NCBI GenBank assembly: GCA_964236735.1
Contig: CAXSFM010000026.1
Location: forward strand, 1-49,954
DNA: 49,954 nt
Source of the DNA: JAIVJG01 sp964236735
GTDB lineage: Bacteria > Acidobacteriota > Blastocatellia > Pyrinomonadales > Pyrinomonadaceae
Direction of reading: 5' to 3'
Shown: piece after piece, positions 23,495 through 32,356 of the stretch
Layout: every line of letters begins with the position of its first letter
Numbering within the stretch: position 1 is the stretch's first letter
Program-made: the position numbers and the translations under genes
Notes under the pieces: generated by a model
Told to the model about the DNA's origin: nothing
Seen by the model: only the letters and a program-made list of their open reading frames with translations
Database searches by the model: none

Positions 23495-24637
23495 ATGCCT
23501 AACACACTTACTTCTTTGATTCCCAGCCTCTTCAAGGGGCTGGATGTCGTCAGCCGCGAACTCGTCGGCGCGATTCCGTCCGTCACACTTGACCCGGATG
23601 TGGCGCGCGCCGCAGTCGGCCAACTCGTCACCTCCTTCGTCACGCCCGCCGTCGCCGCGTCCGACATCACGCCCGGCGTGACTCCGCCGAACGATGGCGA
23701 TCAGACCATCGGCAACACCACGATCACGATCACGAAATCGCGCCGCGTGCCCTTTCGTTATAACGGAGAAGAGGAGCGCGGCCTGAACAACAACGGGCCG
23801 GGCGCGAAGGCCGTCAAGGGCGACCAGATCACGCAGGCAATTCGCACGCTCGTCAACGAAATGGAAGTTGATGTCGTGGCTGCTGCGCGCAAAGGCGCGT
23901 CGCGCGCATACGGCACAGCGGGCACCACGCCCTTCGTGACGACGCTCGGCGATCCGGCGCAGGTGCGGAAGATTCTCGATGACAACGGCGCGCCCCTGAC
24001 CGACCGCGCGTGCATCATTGACACGACCGCCGGCGCCAACATGCGAACGCTCGCGCAACTCACCAAGGCGAACGAGGCTGGCGACACCGTCACGCTCCGC
24101 TCAGGGCAGTTGATGGAAATCCATGGCCTCTCGTTCCACGAGTCGGCGGGCGTCAAGCCGGTCACGTCGGGCACGGGCGCGTCCTACACGACGAACACTG
24201 CCGGGTACGCCGTCGGTGCGACCGCCATCACGCTGATCACCGGTTCAGGCACGATCAATGCTGGCGATGTCATCACCATCGCGGGTGACACCAACAAGTA
24301 CGTCGTCGCCTCGGCTCTGTCGGGCGGCGTCGTGACCCTCGCCAAGCCCGGCCTGCAGAAAGCCATCGCGGCATCTGCCGTGGCCGTCACGGTGCTTTCG
24401 GCCTTTACGCCGAACATCGCGCTCGTGAAGTCCGCGGTCGTGCTGGCCGCGCGCCTGCCCGCGCTGCCTGAGAACGGCGACCTGGCCGTTGACCGCATGA
24501 CCATCACCGACCCGCGTTCGGGGATGAGCTTCGAGATCGCGATGTATCCCCAGTATCGCCAGATGCAGTACGAAATCTCGGCGTCGTGGGGTGTCGCGGC
24601 TGTCAAGAGCGAGAACATCGCGTTGCTGCTCGGCTAA
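23495..24637 (+). CDS. Major capsid protein, P22 coat type
   Basis: The 380-residue protein begins with LTSLIPSLFKGLDVVSRELVG and has AVGQLVTSFVTPAV, the N-terminal hallmark of the P22-type coat family (HK97 fold). A beta-rich insertion (YAVGATAITLITGSG, DVITIAGDTNKYVV, about 230-290) corresponds to the extra domain of that family. The C-terminus (MYPQYRQMQYEISASWG) is also typical. Preceded by AGAAAGAGAA rather than a perfect Shine-Dalgarno sequence. Confidence 0.9.
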   Translation: MPNTLTSLIPSLFKGLDVVSRELVGAIPSVTLDPDVARAAVGQLVTSFVTPAVAASDITPGVTPPNDGDQTIGNTTITITKSRRVPFRYNGEEERGLNNNGPGAKAVKGDQITQAIRTLVNEMEVDVVAAARKGASRAYGTAGTTPFVTTLGDPAQVRKILDDNGAPLTDRACIIDTTAGANMRTLAQLTKANEAGDTVTLRSGQLMEIHGLSFHESAGVKPVTSGTGASYTTNTAGYAVGATAITLITGSGTINAGDVITIAGDTNKYVVASALSGGVVTLAKPGLQKAIAASAVAVTVLSAFTPNIALVKSAVVLAARLPALPENGDLAVDRMTITDPRSGMSFEIAMYPQYRQMQYEISASWGVAAVKSENIALLLG

Positions 24638-24666
24638 GTAGCGAGCGAGAGCGATGCGATGCAATC

Positions 24667-24708
24667 AGGCGGCGCGGGAGCTTAACCCTCCGGCTCTCCG
24701 CGCCGCCT
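24667..24708 (+). terminator. Strong GC hairpin after coat gene
   Basis: AGGCGGCGCGG (24667-24677) pairs perfectly with CCGCGCCGCCT (24698-24708), with extra inner GAG/CTC pairs. No T-run follows. It is likely an mRNA-stabilising or attenuating stem that keeps coat mRNA abundant relative to downstream genes. Confidence 0.65.
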
Positions 24709-24757
24709 GGTTCAAATTTAATAGCTCAATTCAATCGAGGACATGGTCTTTTAAGCG

Positions 24758-25006
24758 ATGCCGAAAAACGATAAAGAGAACAAGGTCGGGGTTGGTGAGA
24801 AAGGCCCTGAACTCGTGAAAACGATGGCGGACAACCCCGCGGCGCAAGCTCAGGCTGACGGCGGCGAGCAGCAGCAGCAGGAGCAGCAAATCAAGTTCGT
24901 GCTGATGCGCCGCACGACCGACGGCGACGGCCCGCACCCGATTCACCCGGACGAAGTTGATAACTATCGCCGCGGCGAGTGGGTCGAGGTTGAGCCGGAA
25001 GGATAG
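24758..25006 (+). CDS. Small head protein (82 aa), unknown
   Basis: A charged N-terminus, a QQQQEQQ run and a beta-rich C-terminus (IKFVLMRRTTDGDGPHPIHPDEVDNYRRGEW). Similar short proteins with a HPDEV-NY-GW end occur between coat and connector genes in phages. The exact role (decoration or connector accessory) is unknown. Confidence 0.65.
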   Translation: MPKNDKENKVGVGEKGPELVKTMADNPAAQAQADGGEQQQQEQQIKFVLMRRTTDGDGPHPIHPDEVDNYRRGEWVEVEPEG

Positions 25007-25019
25007 TTGATTTGACGCG

Positions 25020-25313
25020 ATGGCATCACCGCTGACAGATACGGAGCTCGTGACGGTCGCCGAGATCATCGGCGAGCTATACGAACTCACGCAGTTCTGG
25101 GCGCAGAACCTGACCGACGGTCAATTAACGTCCATGCGCGCCGACATCACGACATGGAGCGCGATTCGCGACAAACACACGGTCATTGATGGCAACGGCG
25201 TCAAGATCAACCCGCGCGACAAACGCGCCGCGATCACGAGGCGCATCAGGCGCATGCTCCGGCTCGATAGCAACTTTGGCGGTGCGAACTCCGTGAGGAT
25301 TGTCAGGGGATGA
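25020..25313 (+). CDS. Head-tail connector protein
   Basis: A 97-residue helical protein (DTELVTVAEIIGELYELTQF, ADITTWSAIRDKHT) ending with a basic RRIRRMLRLDS. Position right after the coat block and overlap with the next gene (ATGA) suit the gp6/adaptor-type connector that docks on the portal. Confidence 0.65.
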   Translation: MASPLTDTELVTVAEIIGELYELTQFWAQNLTDGQLTSMRADITTWSAIRDKHTVIDGNGVKINPRDKRAAITRRIRRMLRLDSNFGGANSVRIVRG

Positions 25314-25711
25314 ACGATCTGGCTGAAGCGCTGGAGAGCGCAAAGATTGATGTCGCCGAAGCCGCGCCGGATTTTATGCCCGACGTTTGCGCGGTCGAGC
25401 AGGACACGGGCAGCCAGGATACCGACGGCGGCGTGAAATCGAACTGGACGACGCTCCACGCATCAATTCCATGCCAGGAAGACATGGGCGCCGGCAGCGA
25501 AATGCTGAGACTTGGGAAAGTCTTGGCGATAGGTGAAAGCGTCTGGCGGATGCCGGCGGTTTTACCGGATGGCTCTTTGAATTTAATCGCGGGTAAACAT
25601 CGGCTCACGGTCGCGGCGCGCGGGTCGCTCCTCCAGCGCACCTTTTACGTGACGAATGTCTCTCCCTATCACGAATTATTTGTTCGAGTGACGGCCAAGG
25701 CCGAGGGGTAA
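25310..25711 (+). CDS. Head closure / neck protein
   Basis: A 133-residue beta-rich protein. The central TDGGVKSNWTTLHASIPCQ and C-terminal TFYVTNVSPYHELFVRVTAKAEG resemble phage head-closure proteins (SPP1 gp16 type). Its stop overlaps the next start. Assignment rests on gene order and size. Confidence 0.6.
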   Translation: MNDLAEALESAKIDVAEAAPDFMPDVCAVEQDTGSQDTDGGVKSNWTTLHASIPCQEDMGAGSEMLRLGKVLAIGESVWRMPAVLPDGSLNLIAGKHRLTVAARGSLLQRTFYVTNVSPYHELFVRVTAKAEG

Positions 25712-26058
25712 TGTTCACCACTAATTTCAAACTCGTGAACCGAATGCCGGAGGCCGCTCAAAACCTTGAGCAGCAGGTGTCTCAGGCCGTCGCTGAAGCG
25801 GCGCAGGAGGCCAAATCGCTGGCCGCACAGTTTGCGCTCGTGTCAGACAACAACACGTCCGGGCATGTGCATTTGCGGGACACTTTAGCGGCTTACCGCA
25901 AGACAGCGCTCAGTTGGGTGGTCGGAGCGATGGCGCCATACGCGCGCGCCGTCGAGGTGGGGACGATGTATATGCAGGCTCTGCCGTTCCTGAGTCCCGC
26001 TATTGAGGCCGTGAGGCCACGACTGCTGAAGAAGTTGCAGAAGTTGAAGGTACTTTAG
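25711..26058 (+). CDS. HK97 gp10-like tail-completion protein A
   Basis: A 115-residue protein with an N-terminal helix (MPEAAQNLEQQVSQAVAEAA) and the family core YARAVEVGTMYMQALPFLSPAIEAVRP. HK97 gp10-like proteins join head and tail. A clear paralog lies at 28143 with VEFGTMYVQAIPFLRPAIEAIKP, so the cluster holds two copies, which is unusual. Confidence 0.8.
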   Translation: MFTTNFKLVNRMPEAAQNLEQQVSQAVAEAAQEAKSLAAQFALVSDNNTSGHVHLRDTLAAYRKTALSWVVGAMAPYARAVEVGTMYMQALPFLSPAIEAVRPRLLKKLQKLKVL

Positions 26059-26061
26059 TGA

Positions 26062-26463
26062 ATGCCCGACGACACCGTAGCCAAAGCTCTGAAGACTGCT
26101 CTCTCAGTCACCGCGATCACGACGCTCGTGACGCAGGGCATCTGGAGAAACGCTGCGAAGCAGGGCACGCCGCGTCCCTTCCTGGTCTTTCAACTGTTTG
26201 ATCCGAAGCCGACCGAGTACACGCTCCGGCGCAAGGTCTCTGACAATCATGTCTGGCAGATAGACGCTTACGCCGACGACTCGCAGACGGCGGACGCGAT
26301 CATCGAGGCCGTCGAGACGGCGCTCTTCGATAACGCGCTGCCGGTGACGGGCAAGGCGACGCTGTATTGCCGCAAGGAGCGCGATGTCAACGCGCCGTCC
26401 GATTTTGACGGGCAGATGATGGCGCATCGCAGGTGCCAGCACTGGCGCATCGAGGTGAGTTGA
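26062..26463 (+). CDS. Tail terminator protein
   Basis: A 133-residue protein with DNHVWQIDAYADDSQTADAI and a C-terminal CQHWRIEVS, matching the gpU/DUF3168-type tail terminator pattern (alpha/beta with paired helices). It caps the finished tail tube. Its stop overlaps the next ATG (TGATG). Confidence 0.75.
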   Translation: MPDDTVAKALKTALSVTAITTLVTQGIWRNAAKQGTPRPFLVFQLFDPKPTEYTLRRKVSDNHVWQIDAYADDSQTADAIIEAVETALFDNALPVTGKATLYCRKERDVNAPSDFDGQMMAHRRCQHWRIEVS

Positions 26464-26738
26464 TGGAAAGAGTCAAAATTATTTCAGACGGGCATCCGAA
26501 AAACGCGAAGGTCTTCGCCGGTGAGGCGGACATCAGCACATACGTCTCGCGCGTCGAGATTGTGATTGATGCTCGCACGGGAGAGGCGAGCGTGATGCTG
26601 ACCTGCCCGTACCCTGAAATTAGGATCGAAGGTGAGTTGAAGCGGTTGATCACGGAAGAGTCTGTGCTCGTCGAGAAGACTGTCGTTGGCGAGAGCGCAC
26701 GCTCTTACGATATTGCGAGGAGCACTACTGATGGCTGA
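26463..26738 (+). CDS. Small hypothetical tail-region protein (91 aa)
   Basis: ATG 26463 overlaps the previous stop. The product is beta-rich (NAKVFAGEADISTYVSRVEIVID, EASVMLTCPYPEIRIEG). A similar small protein is often seen between terminator and tube genes. Function unknown. Confidence 0.6.
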   Translation: MERVKIISDGHPKNAKVFAGEADISTYVSRVEIVIDARTGEASVMLTCPYPEIRIEGELKRLITEESVLVEKTVVGESARSYDIARSTTDG

Positions 26739-26952
26739 GAGAGAAAAACGCTATCGCTTCAATGACGGCGTAACGATTGATGCCCGGGGCAACGTTCCGG
26801 CATGTCGCTATGAAGCCGGCGATGAGATTTCGGCGTCCGAGTTTCCGCCCTATGCAGACCTGACGGGCCTACTCCAGATCGGGGCGCTCGTTGAAGTGGA
26901 TCAAGAGGTTCTTGAGGCCGACAACAGCAGCAACACGAAGGAAAGGACGTAA
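26731..26952 (+). CDS. Small hypothetical tail-region protein (73 aa)
   Basis: It starts at ATG 26731 (MAEREKRYRFNDG), overlapping the previous gene by 8 bp. The acidic C-terminus (EVDQEVLEADNSSNTK) follows a region GLLQIGALVEV. No family is recognised. It resembles small proteins that accompany tail tube genes. Confidence 0.55.
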   Translation: MAEREKRYRFNDGVTIDARGNVPACRYEAGDEISASEFPPYADLTGLLQIGALVEVDQEVLEADNSSNTKERT

Positions 26953-26958
26953 CTCGTT

Positions 26959-27693
26959 ATGCCGCCAACGTTCATCCATAGCAAAGATGTGCAGGTGCTC
27001 GTCAACGGGTTCGACCTGACGGGTTACTTCAACAGTCTCGCGCCCTCCGCCGAGATTGCCGCGCATGATGTGACGGTCTTAGGCAATCAATCGCCTGTCT
27101 ATGCGCCCGGCTTAAAAAGCGGAGTCGTGATGGTGGATGGCTTCTTTGACTCCACGTCTGTCGTCGGCTCTGATGTCGTCCTCTCCGCGCTCCTCGGGGC
27201 GCTCGTCACGCCTCTCGTCTCCATCGCGCCCAAAGGTTTCACCCTCGGCAATCGCGTCTATTCCTTACAGGCTCACGAGGACAGTTACAAACTCGCCGTC
27301 AAAGTGGCCGACATGGTTCGCAATTCCGCGAGCTTCAAATCCACGGACGGTTACGACTTTGCCGTCTCTCTTCACGCCTCCGGTGTGTCCGAGATTGGAA
27401 GCGGCAATACGGCTTCGGTTGACAACGCGGTATTGAGCGCGAACGGAGGCGTGGCGCAACTGCATGTGACGGCTGTCGCCGGCAGTACTCCGTCCTGCAC
27501 GGTCAAGGTTCAACACTCAACGGACAACAGCACCTGGGCCGACCTGGTGACTTTTGTCGCCGCCACCGCTACCGGCGCGCAGCGCATCGCGGTGGCTCCA
27601 GGCACGACCGTCAATCGTTATTTGCGCGCGACGCAATCTATCAGCGGCGGCAGCCCGTCGTTCACCTATCAACTCTCGTTCGCGAGACGTTAA
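26959..27693 (+). CDS. Tail tube protein A with extra beta domain
   Basis: The 244-residue N-terminal part (FIHSKDVQVLVNGFDLTGYFNS, AAHDVTVLGNQSPVYAPGLKSG) is the phage tail tube fold. The C-terminal about 100 residues (VKVQHSTDNSTWADLVTF, then NRYLRATQSISGGSPSF) form a beta-sandwich like those that decorate tube surfaces. A second, undecorated tube gene follows. The two share a VTVLGN core. Confidence 0.82.
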   Translation: MPPTFIHSKDVQVLVNGFDLTGYFNSLAPSAEIAAHDVTVLGNQSPVYAPGLKSGVVMVDGFFDSTSVVGSDVVLSALLGALVTPLVSIAPKGFTLGNRVYSLQAHEDSYKLAVKVADMVRNSASFKSTDGYDFAVSLHASGVSEIGSGNTASVDNAVLSANGGVAQLHVTAVAGSTPSCTVKVQHSTDNSTWADLVTFVAATATGAQRIAVAPGTTVNRYLRATQSISGGSPSFTYQLSFARR

Positions 27694-27710
27694 ATCAGGA
27701 GTCAGCAGCC

Positions 27711-28127
27711 ATGGCATTTATTCACTCAAAAGGTTCGGTTATCAAAATCAGCAACTCCGGCGCGTCGCTCATCGACGTTTCGGCCTACGCTGATAGTTAC
27801 GACTTCGGTCGCACCATCGCCACGCACGACGTGACGGTGCTCGGAAACAACTCGCTCGCGTTCATCATCGGCCTCAAAGATGGCGACGATTTCTCCATCA
27901 GCTTTTTGTGGGATGCGACGATTGAGGCGCAGATGAATGGCATCTTCGGCATTGCCACAAACCCGACTTATGAGATCGCGCCCGAAGGCACGGCGACGGG
28001 CAAGCGCAAGCTCACCGGCTCGTGCATCCTGACGAAGATCGGAATGCCCGTGAAGGTCGGCGACAAAGTGTTACTGCCCTGCACGTTCAAAAAGAGCGGG
28101 GACGTGACGGCAACAACGTATCCTTGA
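27711..28127 (+). CDS. Tail tube protein B (undecorated paralog)
   Basis: The 138-residue protein starts MAFIHSKGSVIKISNSG and contains IATHDVTVLGNNSLAFIIGLKDG, clearly related to tube protein A. It lacks the C-terminal beta domain. Two tube paralogs may co-polymerise, with the decorated form as the minor subunit. Confidence 0.82.
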   Translation: MAFIHSKGSVIKISNSGASLIDVSAYADSYDFGRTIATHDVTVLGNNSLAFIIGLKDGDDFSISFLWDATIEAQMNGIFGIATNPTYEIAPEGTATGKRKLTGSCILTKIGMPVKVGDKVLLPCTFKKSGDVTATTYP

Positions 28128-28142
28128 TCTTTTTACGAACAG

Positions 28143-28472
28143 ATGTTTACCGCGCGTGTTACGACGACCAGCCATGAGACCGAAATCCGCAGGCTTCTTC
28201 AGCAGAGAGTTGAAGAGGTTCTTGAAGAGGCGGCGCGGGAAACGGTTGATGAAGCAAAACGAGGCGCGCCCGTCCGGACAGACGCGCTTCGTGATTCCAT
28301 CGAGGCCGAGAGCGACGGGCGCGGCGTCTGGCTGGTTAGAGTCGGTGCGCTCTACGGCGCAATCGTAGAGTTCGGGACGATGTACGTGCAGGCGATTCCG
28401 TTTTTACGTCCTGCCATCGAAGCCATCAAGCCAAGCTTACGGAAAAAACTTGAGAGGATAAAGCTACGCTAA
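28143..28472 (+). CDS. HK97 gp10-like protein B
   Basis: A 109-residue protein with RTDALRDSIEAE, then YGAIVEFGTMYVQAIPFLRPAIEAIKP and a basic end. It is a paralog of 25711. Together with the two tube genes it suggests an ancestral duplication of a gp10-tube unit. It may serve at a different point of the head-tail joint. Confidence 0.8.
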   Translation: MFTARVTTTSHETEIRRLLQQRVEEVLEEAARETVDEAKRGAPVRTDALRDSIEAESDGRGVWLVRVGALYGAIVEFGTMYVQAIPFLRPAIEAIKPSLRKKLERIKLR

Positions 28473-28485
28473 GGATTTTCAATAT

Positions 28486-28878
28486 ATGCCTATCAGCCTT
28501 GACGCAATCTTGAACGAGACGGACACCAAAGAATTTCCCTTTGGTGCAGGAACAGTTGTTGTTGAGTTCTTTAAGAACGCATCACCTGAAATGCGCTCGA
28601 ATGCCAAGCAGAGATTTGGCTGGACTCAGGAGCAATTAAGAGAGCGAGCGGAGACGGGCAACGTTGATGAGTCAATGGTGGCCGCGCTCGCCGCGCGCAT
28701 CATCAAGTGGGACATCACCGACAAAGATGGAGTTGAGGTCGAAGTTACGGAAGATGTCTTGAGACGCAGCACGGATGATTTCTTGATTGCACTCTCACGC
28801 GCCGTCTTCGGCGGCGGTGTTGATGAAAGCGAGGGTAGCGTAAACCCTCCGACTGGCGACGAATCGGCAATTACTTAG
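28486..28878 (+). CDS. Tail assembly chaperone, short product (G-like)
   Basis: A 130-residue acidic, mostly helical protein (MPISLDAILNETDTKEFPFG), directly before the tape measure except for one small minus-strand gene. This is the usual place of tail assembly chaperones. Near its end is the slippery heptamer A AAC CCT (28842-28848). Slipping by -1 joins it to the next frame and gives a 203-residue product. Confidence 0.82.
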   Translation: MPISLDAILNETDTKEFPFGAGTVVVEFFKNASPEMRSNAKQRFGWTQEQLRERAETGNVDESMVAALAARIIKWDITDKDGVEVEVTEDVLRRSTDDFLIALSRAVFGGGVDESEGSVNPPTGDESAIT

Positions 28879-29096
28879 GCTCAGGCGGCGAAGTTGCCGG
28901 GACGAGTTTGCCTGACTACTACCCGATCCTGAAAAGGGTCGCGGCGGCGGCGCAATTCTTTAATGCCTCCGGTTTTGAAGTGCTGAGGGAAGCAGATGAT
29001 GAACTCATCAATGCGTTAGCGAATTGCTATCACGGAGAGAAGTATTCCGAAACGGTCGCCCATGAAATTGCAAAGGCCAGAAGCGAAAATAGTTAA
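28839..29096 (+). CDS. Tail chaperone -1 frameshift extension (T-like)
   Basis: This -1 frame is open from 28839 and reads on past the G stop: after slipping at 28842-28848 the sequence is KPSDWRRIGNYLGSGG and then TSLPDYYPILKRVAAAAQFF, coherent protein sequence with no own start before TTG 28908. The fused protein would link tape measure and tube subunits during tail assembly, as lambda gpGT does. Confidence 0.75.
   Translation, partial: RKPSDWRRIGNYLGSGGEVAGTSLPDYYPILKRVAAAAQFFNASGFEVLREADDELINALANCYHGEKYSETVAHEIAKARSENS
28842..28848 (+). promoter_or_regulatory. -1 ribosomal slippery heptamer
   Basis: A AAC CCT fits X XXY YYZ in the zero frame. Moving back one base re-pairs as AAA CCC. 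The downstream frame is open across the site and the zero frame ends 28 bases later. Confidence 0.75.
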
Positions 29097-29302
29097 GGGA
29101 GTCGGGGAGTTGGGGTGTTGCCGGATGAGATAAACAGGAAAGCAAAGAACGCTGCCAGGATAATGCTGCCGATGAAAAACACCATACCGACACCAAGCGC
29201 CCATCCTCTATCAACTCTCGGACTACAGATGGCGATTTGTAATATCTCGTAGCCTTTGAAGACGAGATAGACGCAGAGCAGCAGACCGATAATCTGAACC
29301 AT
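29093..29302 (-). CDS. Small two-helix membrane protein
   Basis: About 69 residues with two hydrophobic segments (MVQIIGLLLCVYLVFKGYEIL and GMVFFIGSIILAAFFAFLFI) separated by RVDRGWALG. It lies on the opposite strand between chaperone and tape measure, without a strong ribosome site. The segment pattern resembles small inner-membrane proteins of soil bacteria, so it may be a cargo gene. Confidence 0.5.
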   Translation of the reverse strand: MVQIIGLLLCVYLVFKGYEILQIAICSPRVDRGWALGVGMVFFIGSIILAAFFAFLFISSGNTPTPRLP

Positions 29303-29350
29303 AGTCACGGGATACTATACCGATTAAAAGAAAATGGCGAGGTAAACAGA

Positions 29351-32332
29351 GTGCCCGGTGTGGTGTTAGAGGAAATGGTCGTCAAGTACGTCGCTGACCT
29401 GACCGGGTATGAGCGCGGGGCGCAGCGCGTCCGTGATTTGAACTCTCAACTCACCGGCGCTATCGGGCGCGAGTTTGACGCTCTCGGCTCGAAGCTCACA
29501 GGTTCGGCGGGCATGTTTGGAAGGGTCGCAGCAGGACTCGGCCCGTTCGGTATTGCTTTGGGCGTCGTCGGCGGTATCACTGTGTCTCTCGGCGCGGGAC
29601 TGGCAGCGCTTACCGTTAAGGGCGACGAGCTTGGCAGCCGCCTGCACGACTTATCTTTACAGACCGGCCTCAATGTCGAGACGCTTTCCGGCCTTCAATC
29701 TCAACTCAAACAATCCGGGACTGATGTTGACGCACTGGGCAACTCAGTCCTGTTCTTGCACAAGAATCTCGGCAAAGCCGCCGAAGGAAATAAAGAACTC
29801 AAAGCCACGTTCAAGGAGTTGGGCATCAAGGATGTTGATGCCGCTTTGCGTGATACGGACGGAACTTTCCGAACGGTCATTAAATCACTCGGCAAGCTGA
29901 CGGATGAGGGAAACCGTGACCGTCTCGGAACTGAGGCGTTAGGACGTGGTTACAAAGACCTTCGCGTCTTTATCGCGGACACGGGCGGCGACATTGATGC
30001 GGTGATGAAGCTCGCGCGCGAGTCTGGCCTCGTCATGGGTGAGGAAGTCGCGGGCAACCTTGACGATCTGGGCGATGCGTGGGATCGGCTCGACCACAAA
30101 ACACAGGTCATGGGCGCGAACTTTGCCGGAGTCGTCGCGCCTGAATTAACTAAAGCCCTTAACGACATCAGCGCGTTTCTCTCCGCAAATCTTGTCGATT
30201 GGAATGAGTGGGCGGCAGGTGCGGCAAACGAAATCGCTTTCGTGCGTGGCGCGGCTGAAGGTGTGGCAAAGTTTTGGAATAGTGGCTCGCACTCAATAGT
30301 AGATTTAGGCAAGCAGATGGGAGAGGGCGGCGTCTCTGCCATGATCGGAGCGCAGACTGACTATTTTTATAACCAAGCCCATCCGAAACAACCGAAGCCA
30401 CCGAGCGGCGGCATCGGTCTTACGCATGGCGGTGGTAGTGGTGGTGGTGGAAGTAAAAAACCGAAAGACCTGTCATCGCTTTATGAACAATTGAGCGATG
30501 CCGAAGGTGGGCGACGACTCGCGGGCGTCAACTTCTTCGGCACGCAATTCAAAGCGCAATTGGATGGTGAGCAATCCGTGCTCGATGCCGCGTTCAAGGC
30601 TCAACTCGTCTCCGTCAAAGAATACTGGAAATCCCGGAATGAGATCACTCTCGTCGGGATGGATTATGAATTGAATCAACTTCGGACGGAGCAAAAGATT
30701 GCCGGTGAATCATACAAGACAAAGTATGAAACCATCGGCAAAGATAAAAAGCTGTCATCCGCAGAACGCACTATCAAGCAGCAAGAGGAAAGCGCGAAGT
30801 GGGCGGAAAAGAATTACCAGCTTGAAGGACAGATCGCGCAAGCCACAGAGAGGCGCGCGGCAGCCGCGCAGACCATCACTTTCGAGTCAGCCGCCGCCGC
30901 GCGCGACCTTGAGAAGACGATGGTTGGACTCAAGGCGGATTACCTAGAATCAAGCGGCGATAGCGTGGGCGCGGCGTATAAGCGAATCGCGGACAAGTTC
31001 AAAGAGCTTCACGACCTCGCGCGGGCGAACAAAGATATGTTCCCCGACGCGGATAAAATGGTTGCGTCTCTCGAACACGCTGAAAAGCTCACCGCGAATC
31101 TTGCGCGCCTCGGAGAGCGGTTAGATTTGGGTAAAGGTTATCTCGGACTTGAGACGGCGCAGATTCAAGACAAGATAACGGATGGTGTCGTTTCCGAGCG
31201 CGAAGGACGCAGGCAAATCTATGAGCTTGAATTGAAATACCGCGATGCGCTGCAAGGGATTCTTGGCGAGTCCTTAGCGATAGCAAAGGCGCGCGGCGAC
31301 GAGAAAGCCATCCTTTCAATTCAACAGCAGATTAAAGAAACTGAACGGCTTGCCCATGTGATTGATGATACGAGGGCAAAGACGCGCGGCGTGTTCGAGG
31401 ATGCGTTCACACACGGGCTTGATGAGTTGACGCATGGCTTGAAGCACGCGGCGGCGACGTTCGGCCAAGACCTTCTCGAATCAATCAGGCGTGAAGCGAA
31501 TCAGAAATTAGCCAAGCAATTGGGGCAACTGCTGTTTGGGAAAAATGATGAGTTCGGAAGCGATAGCGGGCTTGTCGGCAAGGTTCTAAAGAAGATCGGT
31601 CTCGGCGGATTGTTGGGCAATAAAGCGGCAAGCCCGGAGGCAGTGACGGCGAGTAACACGACAGCGACCAACGATAATACGATTGCCATCGAGAATCTGA
31701 CTCAGGCGATCAATGCCAATGCTTTCGGCTCGACGGCGAGCGGCTCTCTCGATGATGGCGCGAACGGTATTACTGAAGAAATTCAGAAATCCACAACTTC
31801 AATCGATCAGAATATTTTTCAGTCGGGATTGATGAACGTCAACGCGATTCACGAATTAGGCCACACGTTGATCGCCATGCAGCCACAGCCGCAATCATTC
31901 GGCAAGCAGCTTCTGATGACTGCGCTCGGCTCACTCGTGGGCGCATTCGGCGGGAGTCTCGGCGCGCATCTCAGTGGCGGGAGTGGAGGTGCAAGCAGCA
32001 GCGGGGCTGGTGGAGAAACGCATACCGGTTCATACGTGCTGGATGATAACGGCAACTATACCCGACCGCGAAGAGTCGGCCCGCCTCACGCGGCGGGCGG
32101 CCCCGTTGAACCCGGCGTGGCGTATCCGGTTGGCGAGCGGGGCGTCGAGTTGTTCATGCCGCACGCACCGGGCATGATTATCCCTAATCATCAACTCGGC
32201 GGCTCACAAACTATTCACAACTATCACCGGACGGTCGTCTTGAATTACCAGCCGCGGAGCGCGCCCGACTCTTTCAACAGCAGGCGCGGCGACCGAGAAG
32301 TTGCCGAAGGCATCGTCAATTATCTGAGGTAA
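29351..32332 (+). CDS. Tail tape measure protein
   Basis: A 993-residue protein from GTG 29351. The N-terminus (EEMVVKYVADLTGYERGAQRV) is typical of tape measures. Hydrophobic segments lie at about 55-95 (AAGLGPFGIALGVVGGITVSL). Long coiled coils follow, then a Gly/Ser linker, and a C-terminal part with VGERGVELFMPHAPGMI, the common tape-measure end motif. By the usual rule of about 0.15 nm per residue the tail would be roughly 150 nm. It also carries the DNA-ejection functions. Confidence 0.92.
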   Translation: MPGVVLEEMVVKYVADLTGYERGAQRVRDLNSQLTGAIGREFDALGSKLTGSAGMFGRVAAGLGPFGIALGVVGGITVSLGAGLAALTVKGDELGSRLHDLSLQTGLNVETLSGLQSQLKQSGTDVDALGNSVLFLHKNLGKAAEGNKELKATFKELGIKDVDAALRDTDGTFRTVIKSLGKLTDEGNRDRLGTEALGRGYKDLRVFIADTGGDIDAVMKLARESGLVMGEEVAGNLDDLGDAWDRLDHKTQVMGANFAGVVAPELTKALNDISAFLSANLVDWNEWAAGAANEIAFVRGAAEGVAKFWNSGSHSIVDLGKQMGEGGVSAMIGAQTDYFYNQAHPKQPKPPSGGIGLTHGGGSGGGGSKKPKDLSSLYEQLSDAEGGRRLAGVNFFGTQFKAQLDGEQSVLDAAFKAQLVSVKEYWKSRNEITLVGMDYELNQLRTEQKIAGESYKTKYETIGKDKKLSSAERTIKQQEESAKWAEKNYQLEGQIAQATERRAAAAQTITFESAAAARDLEKTMVGLKADYLESSGDSVGAAYKRIADKFKELHDLARANKDMFPDADKMVASLEHAEKLTANLARLGERLDLGKGYLGLETAQIQDKITDGVVSEREGRRQIYELELKYRDALQGILGESLAIAKARGDEKAILSIQQQIKETERLAHVIDDTRAKTRGVFEDAFTHGLDELTHGLKHAAATFGQDLLESIRREANQKLAKQLGQLLFGKNDEFGSDSGLVGKVLKKIGLGGLLGNKAASPEAVTASNTTATNDNTIAIENLTQAINANAFGSTASGSLDDGANGITEEIQKSTTSIDQNIFQSGLMNVNAIHELGHTLIAMQPQPQSFGKQLLMTALGSLVGAFGGSLGAHLSGGSGGASSSGAGGETHTGSYVLDDNGNYTRPRRVGPPHAAGGPVEPGVAYPVGERGVELFMPHAPGMIIPNHQLGGSQTIHNYHRTVVLNYQPRSAPDSFNSRRGDREVAEGIVNYLR

Positions 32333-32356
32333 AGAATAGCCATGAAAGCAAAACAG

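Noticed and set aside
24661..24722. Hairpin followed by GGTTCAAATTTAA as a tRNA
   Set aside because: No cloverleaf can be drawn, and the stem is a single long perfect hairpin.
30434..30475. GGTGGTAGTGG repeat in tape measure as a recombination site
   Set aside because: It codes a Gly/Ser linker typical for such proteins.
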